64,000 bases of DNA from Flavobacterium lacustre (GCF_027474525.2 NZ_CP114882.2:1798001-1862000); one strand, 5' to 3'; positions 14,977 to 25,071 are shown, counted from the stretch's first letter. Made by a program: numbers and translations. Notes: generated by a model from the sequence alone, not told the origin.

Positions 14977-15927
14977 ATGCTCGAACTAGAAAATATTTCC
15001 TTTACCTATATCAAAGCTGCCGTTATCGAAGCTGTCAGTTTTACGGTTCCCAAAGGACAAAATATAGCTGTAATCGGCGAAAGCGGTTGTGGCAAAAGCA
15101 CCCTTTTGAAATTAATTTACGGTTTGTACGATTTAGATGCCGGCACCATTTCATATGATGGAAAACCCATTCTTGGCCCCAAGTACAACCTGATTCCCGG
15201 AGCGGATTTTATTAAATACTTAGCCCAGGATTTTGACCTGATGCCTTACATCACTGTCGAAGAAAATGTGGGTAAATTTTTGTCGAATATTTATAAAGAT
15301 AAGAAGCAAGCCCGAGTTCAGGAACTTTTAGAAATGGTTGAAATGACCGAATATGCTCAAGTTAAAGCCAAATATCTGAGTGGCGGTCAACAACAGCGTG
15401 TAGCATTAGCCCGAGTTTTAGCTTTAGAACCAGAAATTCTTTTGTTAGATGAGCCTTTCAGTCAAATTGATTCGTTTCGAAAAAATGCATTGCGCCGTAA
15501 TTTATTTCAGTATTTAAAAGAAAAACAAATTACCTGTATTATCGCCACACATGACAGTACGGATGCTTTGTCTTTTTCGGACCAAACGATTGTGATGCAA
15601 AACGGGAAAGTTATTGCCCAAAGCAGTCCAAAAGAATTATTTCAAAATCCTTCCAATCCTTATATCGCTTCCCTTTTTGGCGAAGTCAATGTGTTACAAT
15701 TATCGCAGTTGGCTTCTGTTGCAGCCGGAGCGGATCAAACGGTTTTGTTGTATCCGCATCAATTGGAGGTAATTGCCGATGGGATTTTGCAAGTGGAGGT
15801 GCGACAATCTTATTTTAAAGGCAGCCATTATCTGACAAAAGCCGTAGTTGCCCAAAAAGTAATTTTCTTTGACAGTTTTACCCCTTTAACCGCAGGCACG
15901 AAAGTTTGTTTGGGCTTACGGATTTAA
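14977..15927 (+). CDS. ABC transporter ATP-binding protein (lone ATPase)
   Basis: A 316-aa ATPase. It has Walker A GESGCGKST (about 34-42), a Q-loop in YLAQDFDL, signature LSGGQQQR, Walker B ILLLDEPF and H-loop ATHDS. Residues 240-316 form a C-terminal TOBE-like beta domain, as in PotA/FbpC/MalK-type import ATPases. No permease or binding-protein gene lies beside it: the neighbours are an OmpA-like lipoprotein and a FabH-like enzyme. Its partner must be elsewhere or it acts without one. Confidence 0.85.
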   Translation: MLELENISFTYIKAAVIEAVSFTVPKGQNIAVIGESGCGKSTLLKLIYGLYDLDAGTISYDGKPILGPKYNLIPGADFIKYLAQDFDLMPYITVEENVGKFLSNIYKDKKQARVQELLEMVEMTEYAQVKAKYLSGGQQQRVALARVLALEPEILLLDEPFSQIDSFRKNALRRNLFQYLKEKQITCIIATHDSTDALSFSDQTIVMQNGKVIAQSSPKELFQNPSNPYIASLFGEVNVLQLSQLASVAAGADQTVLLYPHQLEVIADGILQVEVRQSYFKGSHYLTKAVVAQKVIFFDSFTPLTAGTKVCLGLRI

Positions 15928-16033
15928 ATTTATTGGAGGCGAAAATTGAAATTACCAAAATTATTACTAAATTAGATAAGCATTTTAAACCATGTTTCGC
16001 TTAGCAGTCCAATTTTATAACAAATAAACCATT

Positions 16034-17041
16034 ATGTACCATTCAAAAATTACAGGATTAGGATATTATGTTCCTTCCAATATTGTTACAAACGCCGATT
16101 TGTCTAAAATTATTGATACCAATGATGAATGGATACAAGAACGAACCGGTATTCAGGAACGCAGGCATATTATCCGTGGCGAAGATACTACGACCACTAT
16201 GGGAGTAAAAGCCGCTACAATTGCTATTGAACGTTCAGGAGTTGCTAAAGAAGACATCGATTTTATTGTTTTTGCGACCTTAAGTCCGGATTATTATTTT
16301 CCTGGTCCGGGAGTTTTGGTACAACGGGATTTAGGTTTGAGAACGGTTGGTGCATTAGATGTCAGAAATCAGTGTTCCGGTTTTGTTTACGCACTTTCTG
16401 TTGCGGATCAATACATTAAAACCGGAATGTATAAAAATGTTTTGGTGATTGGTTCTGAATTGCAATCGACAGGATTAGACATGACTACGCGTGGCAGAGG
16501 GGTTTCGGTGATTTTTGGAGATGGAGCAGGAGCCGCTGTTTTGAGCCGTGAAGAAGATTTAAGCAAAGGAATTTTATCCACCCATTTGCATTCTGAAGGC
16601 CAGCATGCTGAAGAATTAATCGTGAAAGCACCCGGAATGGGAGGCCGTTGGGTTACAGATATTTTGGCAGAAAATGATCCGGATGACGAAAGTTATTTTC
16701 CATATATGAACGGGCAATTTGTATTTAAAAATGCAGTAGTACGTTTCTCTGAAGTGATTAATGAAGGATTAGCAGCCAATAATTTGGAGGTATCCGACAT
16801 TGATATGCTGATTCCGCATCAGGCTAATTTGAGGATTTCTCAATTTATACAAAAGAAATTTCATCTAACCGATGATCAGGTTTTTAATAATATTCAAAAA
16901 TACGGAAATACGACAGCCGCTTCTATTCCGATTGCTTTGACCGAAGCTTGGGAACAAGGCAAAATAAAAAGCGGAGATACAGTGGTTTTAGCTGCTTTTG
17001 GTAGTGGTTTTACCTGGGCAAGTGCTATTATCAAATGGTAG
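16034..17041 (+). CDS. fabH: 3-oxoacyl-ACP synthase III family protein (FabH-like)
   Basis: A 335-aa thiolase-fold enzyme that would start fatty acid synthesis by condensing acyl-CoA with malonyl-ACP. The Cys-His-Asn triad is intact: RNQCSGF (C114), PHQANLRI (H262) and YGNTTAAS (N292). The N-terminus (ITGLGYYVPSNIVTN) and GDGAGAAVL are typical. The sequence belongs to the ketoacyl-ACP synthase III group present in several copies in Flavobacterium. I cannot tell whether this is the housekeeping FabH or a paralogue for branched or special acyl starters, because no other fab gene is nearby. Confidence 0.85.
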   Translation: MYHSKITGLGYYVPSNIVTNADLSKIIDTNDEWIQERTGIQERRHIIRGEDTTTTMGVKAATIAIERSGVAKEDIDFIVFATLSPDYYFPGPGVLVQRDLGLRTVGALDVRNQCSGFVYALSVADQYIKTGMYKNVLVIGSELQSTGLDMTTRGRGVSVIFGDGAGAAVLSREEDLSKGILSTHLHSEGQHAEELIVKAPGMGGRWVTDILAENDPDDESYFPYMNGQFVFKNAVVRFSEVINEGLAANNLEVSDIDMLIPHQANLRISQFIQKKFHLTDDQVFNNIQKYGNTTAASIPIALTEAWEQGKIKSGDTVVLAAFGSGFTWASAIIKW

Positions 17042-17079
17042 TATTTTTTAGTTGTAGTGTCAAATTTTTTTGGAACTAA

Positions 17080-17772
17080 ATGAAAAATAAACAACTGGAA
17101 ATTGCGTGTTTTAATTTGGAATCAGCTGTTATAGCTCAACAAAATGGCGCTAACCGAGTAGAATTGTGTGCTGACATCCGTTCAGGAGGAACAACCCCTG
17201 ATTTTGAAATCGTGAAAGCGGTCCGTGTTGCATTGACAATTGATTTGTATGTTATGATTCGTCCTCGTGGCGGTGATTTTGTCTGCACTGATGCTGAATT
17301 TCAACAGATGAAAAAGGCTATTGAATCCTTTAAAAAGATAAAGGTTGATGGTTTTGTTTTTGGAATTTTAAAAGAAGACGGAAGCGTCAATACAGAACAA
17401 AACAGTGCATTAGTCGCATTGGCTCAGCCCTATTCCTGTACGTTTCATCGCGCTTTTGATGTGGTAAAAAACAGGGAAGAGTCGCTTGAAGCAATAATTG
17501 CATGTGGTTTTACCACTATTTTGACTTCCGGACAGCAAAAAGATGTAGTTGAAGGGATTGCCGTTTTATCTGAATTAGTTCAAAAAGCGAACTCTAGAAT
17601 TGTTGTAATGCCCGGCGGCGGATTACGTTCCACCAATATTGCTTTATTAAAAGAAAAGACCGGGGCTCATTTCTATCATTCTTCTGCCATAATTGACCAA
17701 AGTGAAACGGCAAACGGAACTGAAATAAGTGCGTTAAAAAATGAACTTGGTGTAGTACAAAATGCTATTTAA
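17080..17772 (+). CDS. cutC: CutC family protein
   Basis: A 230-aa TIM-barrel protein. Typical CutC patterns are EIACFNLESAVIAQQNGANRVELC at the N-terminus, GGTTPD, VMIRPRGGDFVC, VDGFVFGIL, TFHRAFD, TSGQ and MPGGGLR. CutC was first named for copper homeostasis in E. coli; its biochemical role is still not settled. It is cytoplasmic, 38 bp after the FabH-like gene on the same strand, and ends at a strong terminator. Confidence 0.93.
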   Translation: MKNKQLEIACFNLESAVIAQQNGANRVELCADIRSGGTTPDFEIVKAVRVALTIDLYVMIRPRGGDFVCTDAEFQQMKKAIESFKKIKVDGFVFGILKEDGSVNTEQNSALVALAQPYSCTFHRAFDVVKNREESLEAIIACGFTTILTSGQQKDVVEGIAVLSELVQKANSRIVVMPGGGLRSTNIALLKEKTGAHFYHSSAIIDQSETANGTEISALKNELGVVQNAI

Positions 17773-17776
17773 AACA

Positions 17777-17810
17777 GAAAAACCCAGAGTGGCATACTCT
17801 GGGTTTTTCT
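17777..17810 (+). terminator. Terminator after cutC
   Basis: A 14-bp perfect stem containing ACCCAGAGT/ACTCTGGGT with a 5-nt loop and T-run, 4 bp after the stop codon. Confidence 0.92.
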
Positions 17811-18180
17811 TTGCAACTCATTATTTAAAACTGCTATTAAAACCCATTACTACCTTTGGGCTCCTTTTTAAACTGGACTTTTTATTTTTTTGGTTTCCTC
17901 TTCAAAAGCAAAATTCATAGTATTGAAAATAGCACTAAATCCGCACTATCAGGTTTCGATTTAGTATTGGTGTACTCAATACTAAAAAAGATAAATACTT
18001 TGCTTTTTGATTCATAAGACTGACAAATCAATAAGTTGTTACACTCTTTGTAAAAAATAATCAGATTATGGGTGTGTAAAATGGAACTGTCAAATCATTA
18101 ATTGTGTTTAACTATTTGATAATTAATTTGCTAATTAGGAATATGAAGTCTTATGTCTAATGGTGTTTTTTTATTTTAAT
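17811..18180. other. 370-bp gene-free region between cutC and the T9SS surface protein
   Basis: AT-rich, with stops in all frames and no convincing small gene. It contains one perfect 10-bp hairpin (TTTAGTATTG at 17960-17969 with its complement at 17977-17986, 7-nt loop) that lacks a T-run on its downstream side in either direction. The two flanking genes converge here. Confidence 0.6.
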
Positions 18181-21100
18181 TTAACGTTTCAACGAAAAAT
18201 GCGAGCGGTATTCCCGGGCAACATTATTTTCGGTATAGGCTATTGAAAACCAATAGTCATCCGCAGGAAGCGGGTAGCCATTATAGGTCCCATCCCAACC
18301 TGTACCATTTGGATCGAGTTCTTTCAATAATTTTCCGTAGCGGTCAAAAATGTAGATAACCGATTTATTTTGAACAGGCAATCCTATAATATTCCAGGAT
18401 TCGTTGAAACCATCTCCATTTGGCGTGAAAAATTTAGGACTGTTAATCAAATGAACGGTCACCGGAATTGTTTCTCCACATCCGTTTAAGTCACTTATTG
18501 TTATTTCATGGTTTCCGGAACTTACATTTGTAAACACATTACTTGTTTGAGGAGAACCACCATCTAAGGCGTACAGAAAATTAGATCCGTTTCCGATGCT
18601 TGGTACTGCATTCACAGTGATGGTTTGATTGTCACTAAACCAGCCCGAAGTTTCAAAAGCGATAGATGCCGGTCCTGCGGATTCGATAACGGTAAAGGGA
18701 ACGGGGTCTGCAGTACAGCCAAAAATGGATACATCGGTCACTGTTAAGGTGTAATTTCCGGGTTCGTTAGTCGAAAAATCGGCAGCGGTACCCACGACAG
18801 TTCCATCTTCTTTTTTCCATTCAAAGGCATATTGTGGCGCTGTAAATCCACTTGTTATGTAGGCATTAGTTACTACTCCTGTTTCAAAATCGTGACAAAC
18901 AGGAGGCACATTCAGTATTGCTTTGGGTTTATCGGTAATGGTAATTGCCATAGGTTCTTCGTCCGTACACCGTTGAGTTGATGGCGTTCCGGACTCCGCA
19001 TAAGCATAAATAGTAGTAGAAGCCGTAATTATATCTCCCGGAAATTTTTCGATGTTAGTACTTTTTGGTCCGCCTGATTGCGTAAAGTATCGGGTTGCGG
19101 GTGCTGTGAATGCAGGGAGAATAAATGATTCACATCGAGTAATTGCAGGAATCGGCGCTATTATAGGAGTGTTGTATATGGTGACAGTAAAAGCATCTTC
19201 ATCAGAGCAAGAGACTCTGCTGTTGTCTTCCGCAAATACATAAAGGGTTGTTGTAGCCGTTATTGGTGCGTAAGGAGCGGTTAATTTTACTCCAGTTCCG
19301 TGAGGTCCATTTGGTGCGGTGTAATAGTCTCCTTGTCCTACAATAGTTGGTAACGTAAAACTATCGCAAGCATATTGATCGGCAATATCATTTACATAGG
19401 TAACTAATACTGATATACTGTATTCAGAGATACAGGTATTTGGCGCAGCCGCTGCGGCATACACATAAATGGTTTTTGAAGACGTAATGGCATAACCCGG
19501 AGGCAGTATAGGGTTTGTCGGGGAAGGACCACCTGCAAATTCATAGTATTCCCCATTGGTTAAATTATCTAAGATATAAGGTTGTCCACATTTTATTACT
19601 TCTACGGGTTTGGCGTCTACTTTTGGGGATTTATAAATGGTTATTATAAATTGTTCTTCCACATAGCAAGGGCCGGATGCCGCTTTATCATAAAAATATA
19701 TAGTTTGGGTACTTGTAATCGGATAGCCAACAGGTCTGATTTTTCCAGTTCCCAAAGGACCGGTATAATAATTTCCGCTGTGGGCAACTGCCGGTAAATA
19801 GTAAATATCACATTGTGGAGTTGTATCTGAAAGTACCGGTAATGGTGCAATGGCTATTGTAATTGTAAAAGGGGAGTCAATCGTACAATTTAGGCCGGCC
19901 ACATAATACCAAAGTGTGGTTGAAGAATTGATAAACGTTCCTGCCGGTATTGCTGAGCCGCCACCGCCAGCCGCAGTTCGGTATTCCCCTACACTTAAAG
20001 CAGGTAGTTTGTAGGACGAGCAGGAATTCACATCCGTTGGTATAGTTATGCTTGAATTGTCAATGAAAATTTTGAATGTTTTCTCGGAGCTGCAGTTTGT
20101 TGGCGCTGTGCCTGTTTCTTTATAAACATAAATTGTTGTTGTGGATGTGATAACGGTACCAACTGGCAGTATTGGTAAACCTTTGTTTGGTCCCGAATAA
20201 TAAATGCCTCCGTTGGGATTGGCCGGTAAAGTATATGATGTACAATCAAATCTGTTGGTGTAATTTGGTAATGGAGTAAATGGAATTATCGTGATTTTAA
20301 AGTTCATTTCCTTTACACAAGACGGAGTAACCGTAGTGTCTTCAAACCACACATATAAATTATTTATACCTGCTGTATTTAGTACAGTTCCCGGTGCTAT
20401 TTCTATGTTTCCGGTAGTATTACTTCCGCCACTTTGAGTAAAATATTTTCCGAAGAGTAAGGCTGGCAATTTGTATTGCGAACAATAGGATGCAGAGGCC
20501 GGTGTTACATCACTCAAATTCACAATGGTCACTTTAAAAAAATCTTCAGCGGTACACGCTCCTATTTGATTAAAAATATAGATTACACTTGTTGTCGTCA
20601 CAGCATGTCCTACCGGTAGTTGTATTCCAGTTTTTCCTGGCCCCGTCCAATATTGTGCTCCTGGTTTTGTTAATGCCGGTAATGGATAAGCGTTGCATAC
20701 ATAAACGTCCGGTAAAAGATCGACTTCGGGTAATGGGGTCACTATTATTTTAAAACTAGTTGTAGCATAACAATTTAAATTAGAGCTATTTTGCACTCGA
20801 GCATAGATGGTTCTTGAACCTGACAGTAATTCATCGGCCGTGTTTAATGTAATGATATCTGTATTGTTTGTCGCTCCTGATGCAGTTGTGTGAAAAGAAA
20901 TTAAATTGTAGGTTGGGTCTTGTGTCCCTAAAATCAATGCTTTTTGAGCGGTAAAATCAAACAGCGCTTTTGGCGGAACATCTGTCAAGTTTCTGCTGCA
21001 AAGGGTAATGTCATTAGGAGTATTGGCAATAGCGGGACTTGGAACAATTTCGAGTTGAAAAGATTTTATTTCGTAACAGCCCGTCACGGGATTTTCAATG

Positions 21101-22464
21101 CGCACATAAATGGGTTTCCCGCTATCAGTGCTTAGCAGCGTATATGGGTTGCTCAGTGCTGCACTATTTGTTGTTGCCTCCGCATTAGTTTCGTGATACG
21201 AAATAAGTGTTTCGGCAGGGAGATCATCTAAAAGTCCAGTTGTAGTAGTGGCCTGATTGACTCCAGCCAGAATAATAGTTGTCATTTTTGTCCAATCAAA
21301 ATCATAGCTTGCGGCGCCTGTATCGCAACTGTAAAGATTAGGAACGGTAGCCATCACTCCAATTTTCGGATAAATTTCAACACTGATTTCATCTGTAACG
21401 GCAGTACAGCCCGGTTCTATGTATGTAACGGTATACTTATGAATGCCTGAGCCAATCACAGGCAGTATACTATTTAAATCTAATGTTTCACTTGTTTGGG
21501 CAGGTGAAAAAGCAACCCCTTCTTTTTTCCATACAAAAGTTGTTCCCGGACTTAAGCCCGCTGCGGACAGAATTGGTAATGTATTTCCCGGACAAATGGC
21601 TTTATTGTTGGCTTGAGTGTAATCTAACCCCAATACATTTTGTCCGATATTGAAACTGTTTGCTTTTAAAAATATAGCCGAATCATAGCCGGTATTCCCT
21701 CCGCCATCAGCAATTACTATTTTTATGCGGTAGATGTGGCTGGTATTTAAACCCGTTGCCGAAGCAATCATTTCCACCGTTTCTCCGTTAAAATTGATTG
21801 CAGGTCCAAAACCGCTACCATTGAATGTCCCAAAATAAGATTCGTTCGCAGAAGGGCAATTCGAATTGTATGCTATGTCTCTGATCGTTTCGACAGAAAC
21901 CGGAATACTAGTCCCCGGAACCACTGCTAAATTGGTATTGGCACCACCACTGGTTACATCTTTTAATAAAAATGCAAATGCATCTGAGAATTTGCATTGT
22001 GATGTTCCGTATTCTTCGGAAGCAAACAGAAAAGAGAAATCAAAATTGGGAGTTTTTGGTTGGAAATCAAATTCAATATAACTGGCATTCACACTATTTA
22101 TTGAAATTCCGGACTGTGAGAGCAGGTTGGATTCCAGATCTGAATCTCCTGTCCAAACCGCTGTTCCATCACTTAATATCGAATTGTTCGGACTCGGAAT
22201 TTTGGTCACATCGCCAGTCGTTAAAACGACTCCATTCAAAAAAGGAAAGTTGGGATTGTTGTTTTCAAAATAGCCAATGCCGTTTGCAGCTCCGTAATCA
22301 GTTCCTGTTTTTGATGTGATATTGGTGCCCGAAACACAGGGAGACTTGATCAGGATTTGATTGACTAACTGTTCTACTGTGTAGGTAGTGGTATTTACGG
22401 TCACCGATTGCGCTCCTGAACTAAAGGTTACTAATAACACTATAAAAACAATTATTTTCCTCAT
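18181..22464 (-). CDS. Large T9SS-secreted surface protein with choice-of-anchor L domain and type B sorting domain
   Basis: A 1427-aa exported protein. A signal peptide (about 1-19) precedes a choice-of-anchor L-type domain (about 30-290, with FLFASEEYGTSQCKFSDAFAF split around the family core). An Ig-like region follows. Next come about eight repeats of 75-90 residues (roughly 570-1190). Each begins with a Cys followed by LP (e.g. VCNAYPLPAL, RCESFILPAF), has a Y-(Y/F)-(T/S) strand and a TTIY-type strand, and ends with a second Cys. The C-terminus (about 1340-1427: FFTPNGDGFNESWNI, IYIFDRYGKLL, GWDGTYNG, DDYWF) is the gliding-motility-type T9SS type B sorting domain. A probable cell-surface or adhesin-like protein; the ligand is unknown. 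Confidence 0.92.
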   Translation of the reverse strand: MRKIIVFIVLLVTFSSGAQSVTVNTTTYTVEQLVNQILIKSPCVSGTNITSKTGTDYGAANGIGYFENNNPNFPFLNGVVLTTGDVTKIPSPNNSILSDGTAVWTGDSDLESNLLSQSGISINSVNASYIEFDFQPKTPNFDFSFLFASEEYGTSQCKFSDAFAFLLKDVTSGGANTNLAVVPGTSIPVSVETIRDIAYNSNCPSANESYFGTFNGSGFGPAINFNGETVEMIASATGLNTSHIYRIKIVIADGGGNTGYDSAIFLKANSFNIGQNVLGLDYTQANNKAICPGNTLPILSAAGLSPGTTFVWKKEGVAFSPAQTSETLDLNSILPVIGSGIHKYTVTYIEPGCTAVTDEISVEIYPKIGVMATVPNLYSCDTGAASYDFDWTKMTTIILAGVNQATTTTGLLDDLPAETLISYHETNAEATTNSAALSNPYTLLSTDSGKPIYVRIENPVTGCYEIKSFQLEIVPSPAIANTPNDITLCSRNLTDVPPKALFDFTAQKALILGTQDPTYNLISFHTTASGATNNTDIITLNTADELLSGSRTIYARVQNSSNLNCYATTSFKIIVTPLPEVDLLPDVYVCNAYPLPALTKPGAQYWTGPGKTGIQLPVGHAVTTTSVIYIFNQIGACTAEDFFKVTIVNLSDVTPASASYCSQYKLPALLFGKYFTQSGGSNTTGNIEIAPGTVLNTAGINNLYVWFEDTTVTPSCVKEMNFKITIIPFTPLPNYTNRFDCTSYTLPANPNGGIYYSGPNKGLPILPVGTVITSTTTIYVYKETGTAPTNCSSEKTFKIFIDNSSITIPTDVNSCSSYKLPALSVGEYRTAAGGGGSAIPAGTFINSSTTLWYYVAGLNCTIDSPFTITIAIAPLPVLSDTTPQCDIYYLPAVAHSGNYYTGPLGTGKIRPVGYPITSTQTIYFYDKAASGPCYVEEQFIITIYKSPKVDAKPVEVIKCGQPYILDNLTNGEYYEFAGGPSPTNPILPPGYAITSSKTIYVYAAAAAPNTCISEYSISVLVTYVNDIADQYACDSFTLPTIVGQGDYYTAPNGPHGTGVKLTAPYAPITATTTLYVFAEDNSRVSCSDEDAFTVTIYNTPIIAPIPAITRCESFILPAFTAPATRYFTQSGGPKSTNIEKFPGDIITASTTIYAYAESGTPSTQRCTDEEPMAITITDKPKAILNVPPVCHDFETGVVTNAYITSGFTAPQYAFEWKKEDGTVVGTAADFSTNEPGNYTLTVTDVSIFGCTADPVPFTVIESAGPASIAFETSGWFSDNQTITVNAVPSIGNGSNFLYALDGGSPQTSNVFTNVSSGNHEITISDLNGCGETIPVTVHLINSPKFFTPNGDGFNESWNIIGLPVQNKSVIYIFDRYGKLLKELDPNGTGWDGTYNGYPLPADDYWFSIAYTENNVAREYRSHFSLKR

Positions 22465-22628
22465 GTTTTTAGTTTTACTTTATTAACTTGTAAAATTAGT
22501 AATAATTGTAGCAATATATAAAAAAATACTAAGAATCATAAGGGTTTATTATCAACAAAGGGTTATATTAAGTCTTTTTTTTGCCATTTAATTGAATAAA
22601 ATATAGAATCATATTAAGGAATTAAAAT

Positions 22629-22636
22629 TATCTTTG
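22629..22636 (+). promoter_or_regulatory. -7 element TATCTTTG upstream of argS
   Basis: A perfect TAnnTTTG match 22 bp before the argS start. No well-spaced -33 TTG is seen. Confidence 0.5.
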
Positions 22637-22658
22637 CACACTTTAAAATCAAGTTTTC

Positions 22659-24437
22659 ATGTCATTACAACAGATTCTTACGCCATCCATAGCAACAGCC
22701 ATTCAAACTTTGTTTGATGTATCCTTAGACAAAGTCGAATTTCAAGCCACCCGAAAGGAATTTGAAGGCGATATTACCATGGTTATTTTTCCTTTACTTA
22801 AAGTTATCAAAAGCAATCCTGTTGAATTAGGAAATAAAATAGGTAACTATCTTGTAGCCCATGTTCCCGAAGTAGCCCGATTTAATGTGGTTTCCGGGTT
22901 TTTGAATATTGTAATTTCAGATTCATATTATTTAGATTTCTTTGGAACCATAAAGGACAATACTACCTACGGATTTGTGGCGCCTTCGGCAAATGATACT
23001 GCGGTGATGGTCGAATATTCTTCACCTAATACGAATAAACCGTTGCATTTGGGGCATGTACGCAACAATCTTTTGGGTTATTCTGTTGCCGAAATCATCA
23101 AAGCTTCAGGTAAGAAAGTCTATAAAACACAAATCATCAACGACAGAGGGATTCATATTTGCAAGTCGATGTTAGCCTGGCAAAAATTTGGAAACGGTGA
23201 AACACCGGAATCTACCGGATTGAAAGGGGATAAGCTGGTTGGGAATTATTACGTAGCTTTTGATAAAGCATATAAAGAAGAAATTGCCCAATTAATGCTT
23301 GAAGGAAAAACAGAAGAAGAGGCAAAAAAACAAGCGCCGATTATTCTTGAAGCGCAAGAAATGTTGTTGAAATGGGAAGCTGGAGATGCTGCTGTAAAAA
23401 CACTTTGGAAAACCATGAATCAATGGGTTTATGATGGTTTTGCCACAACTTATAAAAATCTTGGAGTTGATTTCGACAGCTTTTATTATGAAAGCAATAC
23501 TTATTTATTAGGAAAAGATGTCGTGCAGATAGGTTTAGACAAAGGAATTTTCGAAAAAGACCCGGATGGTTCGGTTTGGATTGATTTGACCGATGAAGGT
23601 TTAGACCGTAAAATTGTATTGCGTTCGGATGGAACCGCGGTGTATATGACACAAGATATCGGAACTGCGATTCAACGTGTAAAAGACATGCCGGATGTTG
23701 GCGGAATGGTTTATACTGTAGGAAACGAGCAGGATTATCATTTTAAAGTTTTGTTTTTGATCTTGAAAAAATTAGGTTTTGACTGGGCTTCCAACTTGTT
23801 TCATTTGTCTTACGGAATGGTTGATTTGCCTTCCGGAAAAATGAAAAGCCGAGAAGGAACTGTAGTGGATGCCGATGATTTGATGCAGGAAATGACCGAT
23901 ACCGCTCAGAAAATTGCAGAAGATTTAGGGAAATTGGACAGCTATTCTGCCGAAGAAAAAGCTAAATTATACAATACCATTGGTCTTGGCGCTTTGAAAT
24001 ATTATATTTTGAAAGTAGATCCTAAAAAGCGAATCCTTTTTAATCCCGAAGAATCAGTCGATTTTGCCGGAAATACAGGACCGTTTATACAATATACTTA
24101 TGCCCGAATTCAGTCAATTATCCGCAAAGCCAATTTTGATTTTTCGAATACTGCTGCGGTGGATAGCTTACACGAAAAAGAGAAAGAATTACTCAAACAA
24201 CTTGAATTATTTCCCGAAGTGATACAACATGCCGCACATCATCACAGTCCTGCGTTAATCGCTAATTTTACGTATGATTTAGTGCGTGAGTACAATTCGT
24301 TTTATCAGGCGGTTCCTATACTTGGAGAAGAGGATTTGGCGAAGAAAATTTTTAGAGTGCAATTGTCAAAAAAAGTGGCTGATACTATTGCGGCTTCCTT
24401 TAAATTGCTCGGTATTAATGTTCCTGAGCGAATGTAA
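22659..24437 (+). CDS. argS: Arginine--tRNA ligase
   Basis: A 592-aa class I aminoacyl-tRNA synthetase charging tRNA-Arg. The N-terminal Add-1 domain spans about 1-110. The catalytic core has the HIGH-type motif LHLGHVRNN, preceded by SPNTNKP. The KMSKS-equivalent region is KMKSREGTVV. The C-terminal DALR anticodon-binding domain runs from about 470 (PFIQYTYARIQSI) to the end. Length and motifs are normal. It is transcribed alone, with a terminator directly after it, convergent with the YceI operon. Confidence 0.97.
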   Translation: MSLQQILTPSIATAIQTLFDVSLDKVEFQATRKEFEGDITMVIFPLLKVIKSNPVELGNKIGNYLVAHVPEVARFNVVSGFLNIVISDSYYLDFFGTIKDNTTYGFVAPSANDTAVMVEYSSPNTNKPLHLGHVRNNLLGYSVAEIIKASGKKVYKTQIINDRGIHICKSMLAWQKFGNGETPESTGLKGDKLVGNYYVAFDKAYKEEIAQLMLEGKTEEEAKKQAPIILEAQEMLLKWEAGDAAVKTLWKTMNQWVYDGFATTYKNLGVDFDSFYYESNTYLLGKDVVQIGLDKGIFEKDPDGSVWIDLTDEGLDRKIVLRSDGTAVYMTQDIGTAIQRVKDMPDVGGMVYTVGNEQDYHFKVLFLILKKLGFDWASNLFHLSYGMVDLPSGKMKSREGTVVDADDLMQEMTDTAQKIAEDLGKLDSYSAEEKAKLYNTIGLGALKYYILKVDPKKRILFNPEESVDFAGNTGPFIQYTYARIQSIIRKANFDFSNTAAVDSLHEKEKELLKQLELFPEVIQHAAHHHSPALIANFTYDLVREYNSFYQAVPILGEEDLAKKIFRVQLSKKVADTIAASFKLLGINVPERM

Positions 24438-24465
24438 AAACAAACCGTTATTTTACCCTATATAC

Positions 24466-24499
24466 AAAAAGACTCCAAATGTACGTTTGGAGTCTTTTT
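24466..24499. terminator. Bidirectional terminator between argS and the YceI operon
   Basis: A 14-bp perfect stem containing GACTCCAAA/TTTGGAGTC, with A-run and T-run on either side, so it can stop transcription from both directions. Confidence 0.92.
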
Positions 24500-24519
24500 T
24501 GGTTATGAATCGAATGCCG

Positions 24520-25065
24520 TTATTGCGGTTCTAATGTAAAATTTATAGTGGTTTCTATATTTTTTGCAATTTTATCTTTGACCAGATTTGGGATTGCAAT
24601 TCCGTAGTCTTGAGGTGTAATGTCAAAGCTGACAGTAGCCATTATTTTTCCTGAGGAAGGTGTTACATTTATTTTGGTTTTAATTTTTTTGGTCACACCA
24701 TGTATTGTTAAATCTCCTTCGAGGTCAAAAGTTGTTTTGGCTGCAGCTACTTTTTTAGCATCAAAATTTAAAATTTTCCCTTTGAAAGTGGCTTTTGGAA
24801 ATAATGAGGATTCCATATAATTTTCATTAAAATGTTCCTCCATTAACGGGGACTTGAATTTAAATGACTTGATTAAGGCTAAAGCGACAAAATCACCTGT
24901 TGCTTGATCCAGAATACAAGAAGCTGTACTGTTTATACCTTTGATTTCTTCAAAACTTGGCATAGAAGCTTCGAAAGTTATTTTTCCGTTTCGTGTTATC
25001 ATTTTTTGAGAGAACACCATATTTCCCATTAGTAAAAGGGCGAATAGTATTGTTATTTTTTTCAT
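24520..25065 (-). CDS. YceI-family periplasmic lipid-binding-like protein
   Basis: A 181-aa protein with a cleavable signal peptide (about 1-19, MGNMVFSQ). The mature part has the YceI lipocalin-like barrel pattern: GKITFEASMPSFEEIKG, then SPLMEEHFNENYMES with FPKATFKG, DLTIHGVTKKI, and SFDITPQDYGI near the end. YceI proteins bind polyisoprenoid chains (for example quinone-like lipids) in some bacteria; the ligand here is not known. It is the last gene of a five-gene operon (27301 to 24520) together with a Rieske protein and a haem-c protein. Confidence 0.9.
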   Translation of the reverse strand: MKKITILFALLLMGNMVFSQKMITRNGKITFEASMPSFEEIKGINSTASCILDQATGDFVALALIKSFKFKSPLMEEHFNENYMESSLFPKATFKGKILNFDAKKVAAAKTTFDLEGDLTIHGVTKKIKTKINVTPSSGKIMATVSFDITPQDYGIAIPNLVKDKIAKNIETTINFTLEPQ

Positions 25066-25071
25066 CTTATT

